Shown here: positions 12,851 through 22,973 of the stretch, piece after piece | How positions within the stretch are numbered: position 1 is the stretch's first letter | Layout: every line of letters begins with the position of its first letter | Source: Lojkania enalia | Lineage: Eukaryota > Ascomycota > Dothideomycetes > Pleosporales | Assembly (NCBI GenBank): GCA_010094045.1 | Contig: ML986655.1 | Span: forward strand, 116,730-180,729 | Length of the DNA: 64,000 bases | Direction: 5' to 3' | Made by a program: the position numbers and the translations under genes | The notes under the pieces: generated by a model | Told to the model about the DNA's origin: nothing | Databases searched by the model: none | What the model saw: the letters and a program-made list of their open reading frames with translations, nothing else

Positions 12851-14911
12851 TAGGATCTTCTAATCTATCTATGTTATAAGTACTTATCTAGATACTTTTA
12901 GAGATACTAAAGCTTAACTAAAGATAAATTATACAGCGGTTAATATAGAAGACTAGTCTCTTCTAGTAGGTTTATAGCTAAATCTTAAAGCCTATACTCT
13001 ATAAGTACCGAGGATTACTTTTTATTAAATACATCCTTAAAATTAGTATACTCTAGCCGTAATTAGCCTATTCTAGCACTAATTTTATCTACTATAGCTA
13101 CTAAATTAACTAGGCATATATAAACGTTTATTTTACTACCTATAATAGTCTCCGCGAACTCTTCTACGTCCTCTAGTACTACCTTACGGAACCGGGGTAA
13201 GCCTATAGCCTTTACCCCCCTAAAAAGTATCCTTCTACTAAGAAAGTTTAATTTTGGATTATAATCCTATATCTAAAGTATTTTAAGGTAAATTTTATAC
13301 CCTTTAAGGTCTAATATTATAAATAGCATCTTATAGACTTAAACCTTACTATATAAGTCCCTAATAGCAACCTTCGCGATAGTAGTCCTATATATTAGGA
13401 TCTTATAGCTGTTTACAGCTTCTACTATTAATTTTAGTAGTAGATTAATCTTTAAACTATACTACTTTATAAGTATAATATTAAGGAGATTTAGTTACGC
13501 ACCCGGGTCAATTAAATAATTATTCTTAGCTAAACCCTCTACTACTATCTTAACTATAAGCAACTTTATAGGAGTTTAAAAAAGTAATTTATATAATTTC
13601 TCTAGCTCTCTACTCTCTCTAGAGAGTTTAATATAGGCTAGAAGAAAGGAGTTTAGTTCTTCTAACCCTTACCTTTTCCTAACTTTTATTTAGGAGCTTC
13701 TTTAGACTTCTCTTTCTTTTAGGGATAGTTAGAAGATCTATAGCCCTCCTCTCTATATATCTAATATATAATAGGAGGCTACTCTAGGTAGATATTACCT
13801 TTTCTAGACCTCTTTAGGGGTTTCTAGCCCTTTCTAGCCTTCTTTAGAGTACTATTATTCTTATCTAAAGTATTAGACCCTCGCCTCTTATAATTACCTA
13901 TATTATACCCTTCTTACCCCTTATAAGGCTTTTAGTAACACCTGAAGACTATATTCGCGTATTCTTCTACTTCTAGTAGTATTTAAAGCTGCAGTCTTGA
14001 AAGGAGATCTAAATTTCTTCTTATCAGCTTAAATAAGACTAAAATAAACTCGTTTACTATATAGTCTTTATTTATCTCTCTAACTTCTTTTTATAGAGAT
14101 CTTATATAGTTTAACAAGTTAGTTAGAGACTAGCCTATCCTTTATCTACACCTTTTTAAGGTATTAAAGGTTTCTTACCTTTATTCTAATAGAATTCCTA
14201 ATATACTTAGTATCTTTACTTTTAGAATATTCTATATAAGGATCTAGTATATACTCTTTCAGTACTCTATAATTTTATATATCTCTTATAAAGTCTTTAA
14301 AGACTCTAAGATATATCTAGAAGTAAAAATAACTTTCTACCTTTCTATCTAAAAGTCTACTAGTAACTAGATAAAATACTTTTTATAGTCTTAGACCTAT
14401 TAGTTATAGTCTATACGATCCTTCTTTTTATAGATATAAGAAGGTTTAGAGTAAAGAAGATTAGCTTAGATAGAGGTAGTTCGCGGCAGCTATACTCCCT
14501 CTAATATAATAATAGCTAAATCGATTATAGAGATATTACCTACTTTATATTATTACTTTATCTCTTATAGCTATTTAAGATTCTTCTAATTTTGTTTACC
14601 TTATATCTATTATTATAGTCTTTCTAAGTCTTTAGTATCTACGTCCTACTTTATACTACTCTAAGCCGGAGAGTACTAGATAGTACCGCAACTCTACAAT
14701 TCTTTAGATATTTAATAAATATTCGCTTTAGTCTACTCTTCTAGCTAAATAAGTCTCTCGCTAGCTCTAAGGTTAGCGTTTCGCCTGTTACTAGATATTA
14801 GAATTCTTATACGCCCAGCTAAGCCGGCTGTTAGGCTAAGAGAGGTAGAAGACATATTTATAGTATCGGAAATTGCTGCTAGACTATTCTAAAGAGTTAG
14901 AGCGATTCGAA

Positions 14912-15124
14912 TATAATAGGCTAGTATAATAGATTACAGTATAGTAATAATAGATAGAGTAGTAGGGCTAAAATATTCGTATATTCAGTTCTCTTAGAAG
15001 AGAGATAGCTGATAAAAGAGAGACGAATTACTACTATTCCTACAGGGTGCGATTCGGCTATTTTAACCCTAGGTTAGGTAACTCTATATTATTAACCCGT
15101 AACTTAAAGCTATAAGATATTATA
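14912..15124 (-). repeat. Right LTR (5' LTR in element sense)
   Basis: This is the partner of 8105-8317 and has the same 213-bp length. On the minus strand the internal region starts at 14911 with TTCGAATCGCTCT. That sequence could be a primer-binding site, but I cannot match it to a specific tRNA. Confidence 0.88.
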
Positions 15125-15129
15125 GCTAG
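15125..15129. repeat. Target-site duplication GCTAG (right copy)
   Basis: Direct duplicate of 8100-8104, adjoining the right LTR. It shows the two LTRs belong to one insertion event. Confidence 0.8.
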
Positions 15130-15541
15130 CTTCTATACTTTACGTCTATATATATACTTTAGAAGAGAGAAATAGCCTATATTAAGTAGCTGTAGAAGGT
15201 ATAATATATAAGATAGTATATAGATCGTAACTATATAATTCTCTATATAGTATATATCGAACTTAAATACAGTATAGCTACTACAACTATCGAGTATTAA
15301 TAATCGATTAGTTTCTTTTATATAGGCCTCTATATATCTATTAAAATATTATATCTAGTCTAAATCTAGTTAGTTTATTATCTAGCTAATAGGTAGACTA
15401 TAATACTAAGATACTTAATAAAGCTTACTAGTAAGGATAAGAAAGGGTGGAATTATCTATCTAGTAGAGTTAACTCCCTTAGTTACCTACTTATAATTAT
15501 CTAGCCGCTTTATAACTATTCGTTCGACTATATTAGAGCTA
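15130..15541. other. AT-rich spacer between the Gypsy element and the solo LTR
   Basis: About 410 bp with the same TAG/CTA-rich composition. It is probably the older repeat into which both LTR elements inserted. No motif recognised. Confidence 0.4.
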
Positions 15542-15546
15542 GTAAT

Positions 15547-15754
15547 TGTAATATCTTATAGCTTTAAGTTACGGGTTAATAATATAGAGTTATCTAACCT
15601 AGGGTTGAAATAGCCGAATCGCACCCTATAGGGAGCGATTCGTCTCTCTTTTATCAGCCATCTCTTTTCTAAGAGAACTGAATATACGAACATTTTAGCC
15701 CTACTACTCTATCTATTGTTGCTACGCTGTAATCTATTATACTAGCCTATTATA
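15547..15754 (+). repeat. Solo LTR of the same Gypsy family, inverted
   Basis: This 208-bp segment is the reverse complement of the LTRs at 8105 and 14912, with several differences. It begins TGTAATATCTTATAG and ends CTAGCCTATTATA. The flanks carry a 5-bp duplication GTAAT (15542-15546 and 15755-15759), so it is a separate insertion that later lost its interior by LTR-LTR recombination. It retains the starting TG that the full element has lost. Confidence 0.85.
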
Positions 15755-15759
15755 GTAAT

Positions 15760-16587
15760 AACCTTTAATATTATTATAATACTTATAGTAAATCCTATCT
15801 TATTAAAATTATAGATATTCTTATAGGCAATATTATATGCTAGTTACGTCTCTTATATATACTAAAGCTACTTATAAATTATAATAGGATCTTTATGTTA
15901 TGTATAATATATGTAGTAAGAGTCGAGTCTTTTCTTAGGGAGGGAGATGAGGAACTAGATTGATTGAGGATGGCTAGCAGGCTATATTTATATACATAGA
16001 AAGAAGGATATATTAGCTAATATCTAGCGCGATTTGACATTATACGACGGTATCTAATATAACCTACAACCGGATAACTTGCTACTATATAGTAGGAAAT
16101 CGTACTCGGTAGACTCGCTAAATCCCTATTATAATATAAATGGAATTTACAAATCTACTTTATCTGTAGCTCTAGCTAAGTATTAATAAAGCGTATAGCC
16201 TAGTATTACGGACTAGCTAAGGTGCAGGCTGCTAGCTGCATACAGCTAATAAAATATCTGCCAACTATCGTACGTTAATAAGATATAGCAGAAATCCTCG
16301 TCGGTTAAGCTCTAGTATCTCGTCTACTAGGCTATGCTCCTCTGTAGGAGATAGCTTTTGTTTTCTAGTATTAGCAGCAGCTTGTAGGAGGGTGTCCTTA
16401 AGGCGATACTATAGGGTTAATTAGGGGGTATTATAGAGGCGCGCAGCTTTTCGGATACTTGAAATCTAGCTAGTTTTAATCGCATTACCTGATAGATCTA
16501 GTCTTCCCTCGTTTTAGAGCCACTAAGTGTTGTTGGGGGGGTGCTATTACGAGTGTTGTTCAAAGGGGTGCTTTTTTTTTTTCGTAG
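15760..16587. repeat. AT-rich repeat tract, with a segment shared with 57.9 kb
   Basis: Around 15935-16060 the sequence GGGAGATGAGGA...GGCTATATTTATATACAT...GGATATATTAGCTAATATCTAGCG closely resembles 57952-58045, so both belong to one repeat family. The rest, to 16587, ends in a T-run and is less AT-rich. No coding remnant recognised. Confidence 0.55.
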
Positions 16588-16616
16588 GGTGGCAAAATGA
16601 GTGATAAAGCACGTTA
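16588..16616 (+). repeat. Terminal-repeat-like motif, third copy
   Basis: GGTGGCAAAATGAGTGAT continuing to CACGTTA matches the minus strand of 7212-7241 with few changes. It stands at the exact right edge of the AT-rich block, and a truncated FAD monooxygenase fragment begins only a few bases later. It is a candidate terminal inverted repeat of a DNA transposon. Confidence 0.5.
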
Positions 16617-16624
16617 CCAAATGC

Positions 16625-16906
16625 TGCTTATTACTTCAAAAGTTCAGCAGCGAAGTCGAATAATGTTGCGCGAATATGAGGATAATTTAGCAACGTATTC
16701 ATCAAACCTACGTTTGCAAGCACACCGCCGATAATAAAGACTTTAATGGAGCTTCTTGAATACGGTACCCTGAACTGATGAAAGACAAGCATGGTATTGC
16801 GATTAGTAATTGTGGGGTGCTTTGATGTGGCGGTTATGGAAGGAGACGTCTGGTAGACGTACTGGTGAGAGCAACCGAGAATTATCGGGAAGGTACGACC
16901 ATACAT
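16625..16906 (-). pseudogene. N-terminal fragment of an FAD-dependent monooxygenase
   Basis: On the minus strand a segment IKVFIIGG.LANVGL followed by LLNYPHIRATLFDFAAEL matches the N-terminal Rossmann fold of salicylate-hydroxylase-like FAD monooxygenases. The dinucleotide-binding glycine motif GxGxxG has lost one glycine (GGVLANVG). The reading frame ends at about 16631, exactly where the transposon-like motif at 16588-16616 begins. The remaining roughly 350 residues are absent. The gene was truncated by repeat insertion or deletion at this border. Confidence 0.6.
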
Positions 16907-17852
16907 ATACTGGAACTATAGAAAGTAGGTCACTCGGACAAAGATATTAACACGATAGAGACATCGACATAGACAGACAGACAACAATACAATAATACAT
17001 CTCAATTAACAGGTGAACGGCCACCCAGACTCTTTTATCCCGACATTTGGGATAGACGCCGGTGAGGTGGCATTCGCTCTAAGGATCGCGCTGGTCACGT
17101 GCCAGAACTTCTCCTTTCACGAGCCTATCATTTAGCACTCGGATAAGGGTTAGAGGTGGATTTATTTTTCTCTGGTGGTACCGCGCGCGAATTGTAGCGT
17201 GACTTATAGGTAATATATATTGCAGGTAGTACTGCGTTGAGTGTAAGGCATAGCTAGTCGGTCGTCACTTTCATTCCTAAGCCTGCAGTATTCAACTTCA
17301 GGGTTGAGTTTTAATCTTAAAGAGGCATAGAACTCGAAGGGTCTCCAAGTACGAAGATGTCCGGAGCTACGGGTCCTTTCTATGAAGTTACAAATCAGTA
17401 GTAATTGAGCGATTGCTTTGAAATCGGGTCGTAAATACTATAGTTCTATAGGACCTGCGATTATTAGACGGTAGAGTAGCAAGTTTACTCCGCGATGAAG
17501 GTCATAGTAAACATAGAAACTTCTTGTGCTCCCTAACCATTAATTACCATCTTCAACTACAGCTCGTCTAAGGCCCCATGTAATTTCTTCCCTCCCACCT
17601 CTACGCACGTATAAACGCTCTATAAATCGATGAGGACTATTATTTTACGTAGTCTCGGCTTGCCCAACAATTTACCTAATTGGCGATCCCAACCGTGCCT
17701 GGCTGCTATACTATTGACGGATTCTGAAGTTGGTCAGCTCATAAATGAATCTTGTCCATATATTCCGCACGATTGACTGCTATTACGTAGTATGTAATAC
17801 TGTATAACTGACATACAATTACGTCTTTCTGCAAACCTTTGATACATTAGAA
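16907..17852. other. Gene-free spacer before the pogo element
   Basis: No recognisable gene. ORFs are short and the composition is intermediate between the AT block and the gene-rich part. Confidence 0.4.
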
Positions 17853-17854
17853 TA

Positions 17855-17897
17855 ACGTAGTTTACAAGCGAGCTGTCAGTACAAGCGAGCTGTCACC
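17855..17897 (+). repeat. Left terminal inverted repeat of the pogo element
   Basis: 43 bp, reverse complement of 18958-19000 without mismatch. It contains two direct copies of ACAAGCGAGCTGTCA, a typical arrangement for transposase binding sites. Confidence 0.92.
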
Positions 17898-18790
17898 CTA
17901 CTAAGATTCGAACGACTTAATCGCGATAATTATCAACCACATATATATATACTGTAAGAAGCGATAGTCTATTAGATTATTTAACACCTGCGCTATCAAT
18001 TTAGCACGTTCGAGCATTATAGCTAGGCTGTTTACAGCGCCTGCAGCTCCGTTGAGGCTGGCTACTCCCTTACAGCTAAGCACTCCGATTACGAATTTCC
18101 TTATTAATCTACCCCTCAACGTTATTTTGATTATTTATATCCTTACCTGCAGCCTTTATTAGAATCCCCTGCTTCTGTAATCGCTTTCTTTTCCGTTGTT
18201 TTCGCTTTGTTGCTGCCTCATTCGCTCGCTCAAGGCTCTTGATTCGATCAGCTATCAGCGCGATCGAATGCGTTATTATTGCAGCGCCCTTTTAAAGCTA
18301 ATCAAAGGCTGCGATAATTGACATAGGTAATGAGTCTTAATGTTGCTGAATCCTGCTACGAATTATTATTGATTGAGCCTCTAGTTCGCGCGCGTTGCTA
18401 GGTGTTTTAGTCTCCCAGGGGGTAGTCTCTGGTGCAGGTGGTGTCGGCGTACGTAGCTTAATATCAAGCTTTAATAGTACCGCCTCGAAAGCTTGCGCAG
18501 ATATTAGCTTCTGTAATTAATCGATCATAGGCTGCTTTAAAGGCTGGAAGGAAGGTAGTCTTGTCAATATGGTTGATATGATCGCGTACTAAGGCTGAGA
18601 TCTCAGCGCCGCGCTCAGCTAATAGTCTATTCGCCATAGCTCGTACGCCGTCGATCGTAGGCGGAAATCCTCGTGAATCCTGATCAAGGATATAGCTAAT
18701 AAGTACCTCCTCTTCAGTCTTTGTAAGCTTCTTTGAATTCGGCTCATAATCGCGTCGCGCAGCTATTCCAGCGCGTCGAAGGCGGAGAGT
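17898..18790 (-). pseudogene. Pogo transposase remnant with the DDE core deleted
   Basis: Minus-strand frames give in order: KKLTKTEEEVLISYILDQ and the following GFPPTIDGVRAMANRLLAER (HTH_Tnp_Tc5/CENP-B DNA-binding region), then FLPAFKAAYDR and SFRG. These run after a one-base shift into KLDIKLRTPTPP, KTPSNARELEAQS, a Lys/Arg-rich coiled stretch, and a terminal NARTC that recalls the zinc-knuckle tail of these proteins. The roughly 250-residue DDE catalytic domain between the HTH and the FRG segment is missing. Several stops follow. The joint lies near 18530-18620. Confidence 0.8.
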
Positions 18791-18957
18791 ACTTCGAGGG
18801 CAGCGAAAAGTTGTTGCAGCGCCATTCTCGGTTGAAACTTAACCTCGATCGATAGCTGAGATTGCAAGGATGATTTGTAATTCTTTATAGGTTGATTGCG
18901 CGTTGCTGCGTTGAGCTATTACGCGTTGATCTAGGTAGGCCGTCAAAAGTTTGGTGA

Positions 18958-19000
18958 GGTGACAGCTCGCTTGTACTGACAGCTCGCTTGTAAACTACGT
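18958..19000 (-). repeat. Right terminal inverted repeat of the pogo element
   Basis: Exact partner of 17855-17897, followed by the TA target duplication at 19001-19002. Confidence 0.92.
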
Positions 19001-19213
19001 TATACTTTATTACTGTATGACTAAATTCCTAGAAAGCCTAAAGAAATATTATTTATTTTTTTTATATAAGATAAGTCAAGATCAACTATCTAAATTAGAA
19101 TTATTCAATTATTCTTAAAGAGGCGAAGCAGGCAGTCGTTATTTAAATACCAAGCCTATGCTTCTAGCGCCCCATCTCCCTTCTTCCGCCCCACCGCTGT
19201 GTCTAAAACTACC

Positions 19214-21081
19214 ATGCCATTCGAGTTATCATTCCAATCTGCCACAGCAACGCTCGCTGCCATTTCTCTTCCCATCATCGTCTTCGTTATGCACATACTA
19301 CAAACCTCGGAGGCTGAGCGCAGCGCCAAGAAATCGACTAAGCCTGATCTCCCCCAACGCACCTCGGAAGCAGCCACGCGGGTTGCCAAATGCCTCGCAT
19401 TAGCCTTACATGTGAGTGTCATATTGTCTGCTGATACTAACACTTTCATAGTGTCGATGAATTCATACTAGGCTAATCAAAAGTCTGAGGTTGTCCCATC
19501 CTACGTCATCCGCCCCAAGGATGTCAATTAGCTTAGCACAGCCGTCACTATCCTCAACTGTGAGTTTCTTCAATGGAAAAGCAGGAATTTTAAATATAGT
19601 AAAGGTTTTGAGACGGAAGGATTGTTTGCCATCCGTAGCGGCGGCTATTCTCCGGTTGTGCGTTCTGCAAGTATCGAGGATGATGTACTAGTTGATATGA
19701 GCCTGTTGTCCAATGTTACTGTATCCGAGAACAGGATCATAATTACAATCTGTGCGGGCAATAGGCGAGGAAAGGCTTTCGAGATCTTAGGTGTGAAGCA
19801 TCTCGCCGTCACTAGTGGTAGAAACACTGCTGTTGGCGTCAGCGGCTTAGTGCCGGGAGGTAAATCGACACCCTTTTTGTAAGGTTATTTGTATGGCATG
19901 ATCCCTATTAAGGACTAGCTCTTATCCTGTGATACCTATGGCAGACGGTATAAATAGCTTTGATCCTCCATGGAATGAATCAACGCAATTCTCCTCATCT
20001 ACCCCGATACTTTCCACTTTTCATCTCCACCGTCAAGCGCTAACTAGTAGAAACAAATAGGCGGTATCTCCTTCTCCCAAAGATTTGGGTTAGTTGTTCT
20101 AATATCCTCAGCTACGAAATTATGCAAATTCTAGCTCCATAGCTACCGCCTCCATAACCAATCCCGATCTATGACACGCATTCAAAGGAGGCGGCAATAA
20201 CTTCAGCATTCTGACCCGTATCACCACTGGAAGCTTTTCATGTGCTAATATCTGGAGCGACTTTCTCTACATGCCTTCCAATCAATCCACGAAAATTCTC
20301 TCCGCATTCCATGACTTCCGTTGACAGAGCGAGCCCAAAAAAACCGGACGCTGAATATGATAATCATACCTCGGGCCTCATAACTTGTTTGAACTATCTA
20401 CAACAGGAAGACATTCAGGCCGTTTCTGTAAGTAAATCTAGTTTATACCAAATCGCCAGGGAAGAACCAAGAACGGCCTGACTACTTAAAAAAAAAAAAA
20501 AAAACCTTCAAGCCGCTTTTGTGCCTATGGAGCACCCGTAGGATGCGCACGCTGAGAGGTTCATGCTATGAGATGAACGCGCTCAACCTACCGGACAAGC
20601 GCCAGGTCTTTGGTACCACGACTATCAAGAACGACTCCGCGAATTTAAGTGCGGTACATGCTGCTTACAGAGACTCTATTGCCGTGATCAAGCGCGCAAA
20701 CATCAAGGGTATGTCTTCGACACTTATCCTCCAACCCATGCTACCGAACTAGGTCCGTGAAGGCGGCACGAACCCCCCCGGACTACATGACGCCATGAAT
20801 GAGCTTCTCGCCCTTATTAGCCTCATTGTCGACCAGGCTGAAAGCCGGGACGACGAGTTAGAAGAGAAGATCACACGTGAAGCCGTCGGGCAGATTGATA
20901 TTTTCGCTCAAGAACATGGAATAGGTCATCAATACCGGTACTAGAACCATTGCGGAGCCTGGCAGACGTCGTTTGAGGGATATGGTGAGGAGAACTTAAA
21001 ATTTCCGCTAGAGGTTAGTTAGTAAGAAGTATGATCCCAAGGATCTATTTCAACACGGATATGTAGCCGGGTTCAAATTAG
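19214..21081 (+). pseudogene. Decayed berberine-bridge-type FAD oxidase (FAD-linked oxidoreductase)
   Basis: From the ATG at 19214 the frame gives a hydrophobic N-terminus. A 40-nt intron near 19410-19450 follows, then the PCMH FAD-binding fold: SEVVPSYVIRPKDV, LSTAVTIL, FAIRSGGYSPV, VLVDMSLL, GGRN-like TSGRNTAVGVSGL. Later segments match the substrate and BBE regions: IKNDSANLSAVHAAYR, ANIKGMSSTLILQP, YGEENL, and KYDPKDLFQHGYVAGFKL near 21020-21080. TAG stops interrupt it in at least five places, together with frame changes and a poly-A run at about 20488. Many stops are readable as CAG/TGG to TAG, as RIP would produce. The homologues act as secreted or secondary-metabolite oxidases; this copy is dead. 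Confidence 0.82.
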
Positions 21082-22973
21082 TTAGGAGCATTATTGGGTC
21101 TACTCAAGTCCTCTTTGGATATATTCCAACACTAATAAAAGTCTTATAAAGCCACAGCCTTAGGGTGATGTCTTTCGACTCTTCATGCGGAGATTCAGTG
21201 CTAGTGATCATTCAATGTCTAATGCTTGAAATGAGACCATGGTCATGTTGACCTTTGGATCAAAGTAAAATGGGATCGAACAGTATGGGGTCTTTGCATG
21301 GACGAGCTTGAGAACTACTTTCTATGCGGATGCGGCCTTTAAAGGATCGCGCCCTGGAGAGCTTAGACACTGAATGGCTTCCTCGCTGGCATTCCATCTC
21401 CCGTTTGCGCTGATGTCCATCTCGAACGTGTCTGAGCCACCATTGACATTTTGTACACACCAATTCATTGTAGCCAGAATCAAGTAAGGACCTGGATACA
21501 TTGGTAGAGTAGTTTATGAGGGGCTACTCTAGTCATGGTACACTGGATATGATGAAGTTGAATGCTGGAGAGATGAGCACCTGCGCACATTTTCTGAATC
21601 CGTCAACACAGCTTTTCTCTCAACATCGCATCACAACGCCATGTGTCTTGGTCCAGCTTATACCAAACCATTCAACCAGGAGAATCATATGTATGTGGAG
21701 AGCCGTCGAAACAGCTAGCGCCGCCTGGGGTGGCCAGCTAATACACGCACGGCGCTTCGTTACAAAGAGCCGTGACTGCGGTCCCAGGTAAGCGGACAGA
21801 TCAGTTCTTTAACGGCATCTCTCCCCCAATCAGAGCGTTGCCGTCTTTGTGGGATTAAGTCTGCGCTTGAGAATGGCTTCCCCCGCCAATGTAGCAGTCC
21901 CGCCCTTGTAGTTATGCACGCCGACCATTGAACAGCCCAAGCTTGGACCCCCACACCGCCGGCGAGTTTGGCCACAACGCTGCTATGACTATTATTTTTG
22001 CACTAAAGATCATCAGCGTGACTGGTGCAGACGCCAGAAAGGATGCATCGCAGAAACCGAAGCAAGTAGACTGCATGGACACTAAGCTCAAAACTTTCCC
22101 ACTTCATGTGGCGAAATAGATCTGTGCCACTCTACCTATGGAAGTCCCAGTCATCGTAATATTGGTAGACCCCAGATGTTTCTCAAATTGTGAGGGCCGA
22201 TTGGTCTCCGCGGATTTCGATACGGGCTAGAGTGTTCCAATGCTGTGATCCGACAGGTATTCGTGGCACAAGAACATATACCATGAGCCTGCTAGGATCT
22301 ACTATGCTTTTGACCCAATCAAGAGGCTCCGCTTGATTATAGCATGCGCAACGCCGCAGCGACAGCAGAATCGCTATATGCATCAACACGAATGCGGAAG
22401 CCGATCGTTTTCACATGGCCTAAACAACTATATCAAGCAGAAACATGCAATTTGCTATTCGGTTTCCGAAAAGGAAAAGATGAATGACTGTGCTTGTAGA
22501 GATTACAATGGGCTTTCCTGTGGATCGATCGGTAGGCATATATCGTGGCCTGTTGTTGAGGGTATTTCCGAACTTATCCATGGTTACAAGTCACAGCCCA
22601 TCTCAATGTGGTCAGTATGGCTAGGAATAATATCTGTACATACTAGGATCCAATCTAGTCGCTCACTAGGACGCCTATTCATCTTTTCCGATTCTCGCGA
22701 ATGTCGTCTTCATGAGCACCCTTGGTTCAGACTCCAATCATCATCTGCTTGAGGGAAGTTCCGAGCCCCCGGGAGGTCTAGCTGCGACTGTTAACGTTGT
22801 AGTGAACCTCAGAAACGTTATTAAATCAACAGTAGCGAGACGTGTGTTCGTAGACCGCATCCTCACAAATCGCATGCTAGTACTAGAGGAGGAAACTCTC
22901 ATCTATTAAGCTACATGATCTAAAGCGGACTAGAAATGATACTTATGACCATGCACCCCGTGTGAGGTTTACC
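21082..22973. other. Gene-free stretch between two oxidoreductase relics
   Basis: Several ORFs of 60-140 codons occur on both strands, the longest at 22333-22752 on the plus strand. None shows a family signature or a credible spliced model. Probably further decayed coding sequence. Confidence 0.35.

Larger units (their letters stand above)
8105..15124 (-). mobile_element. Full-length Gypsy-type LTR retrotransposon, RIP-decayed
   Basis: The element is 7,020 bp, bounded by two direct 213-bp LTRs (8105-8317 and 14912-15124) and flanked by the 5-bp duplication GCTAG. Coding direction is minus. Read on that strand, a reverse transcriptase is recognisable at about 12540-12850, with DYRGLNKIT and the catalytic YLDD. 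Gag would lie nearer 14.9 kb and integrase toward 9-11.5 kb, following Gypsy order. No open frame above 60 codons survives and TAG/TAA stops are everywhere. Loss of CpA with gain of TpA fits RIP. The terminal TG...CA of the LTRs has become TA...TA, also as RIP predicts. It cannot be autonomous now. Confidence 0.9.
17853..19002 (-). mobile_element. Non-autonomous pogo-type (Tc1/mariner) DNA transposon
   Basis: The element 17855-19000 (1,146 bp) has perfect 43-bp terminal inverted repeats starting ACGTAGTTTACAAGCG. They are flanked by TA at 17853-17854 and 19001-19002, the Tc1/mariner target duplication. Each terminal repeat contains a tandem pair of the 15-mer ACAAGCGAGCTGTCA. The interior, on the minus strand, encodes broken remnants of a fungal pogo transposase: the N-terminal CENP-B/HTH-type region joined directly to the C-terminal tail, with the DDE core missing. 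The inverted repeats are still identical, so the copy is recent or was mobilised by a related transposase. Confidence 0.9.

Noticed and set aside
17901..18119. 72-codon minus-strand ORF considered as a small gene
   Set aside because: It lies inside the pogo element, partly in the wrong frame for the transposase tail and reaching to the terminal repeat. It is a by-product of the decayed transposase.
22333..22752. 139-codon plus-strand ORF
   Set aside because: No recognisable motif and no likely promoter or intron structure. It could be decayed sequence.
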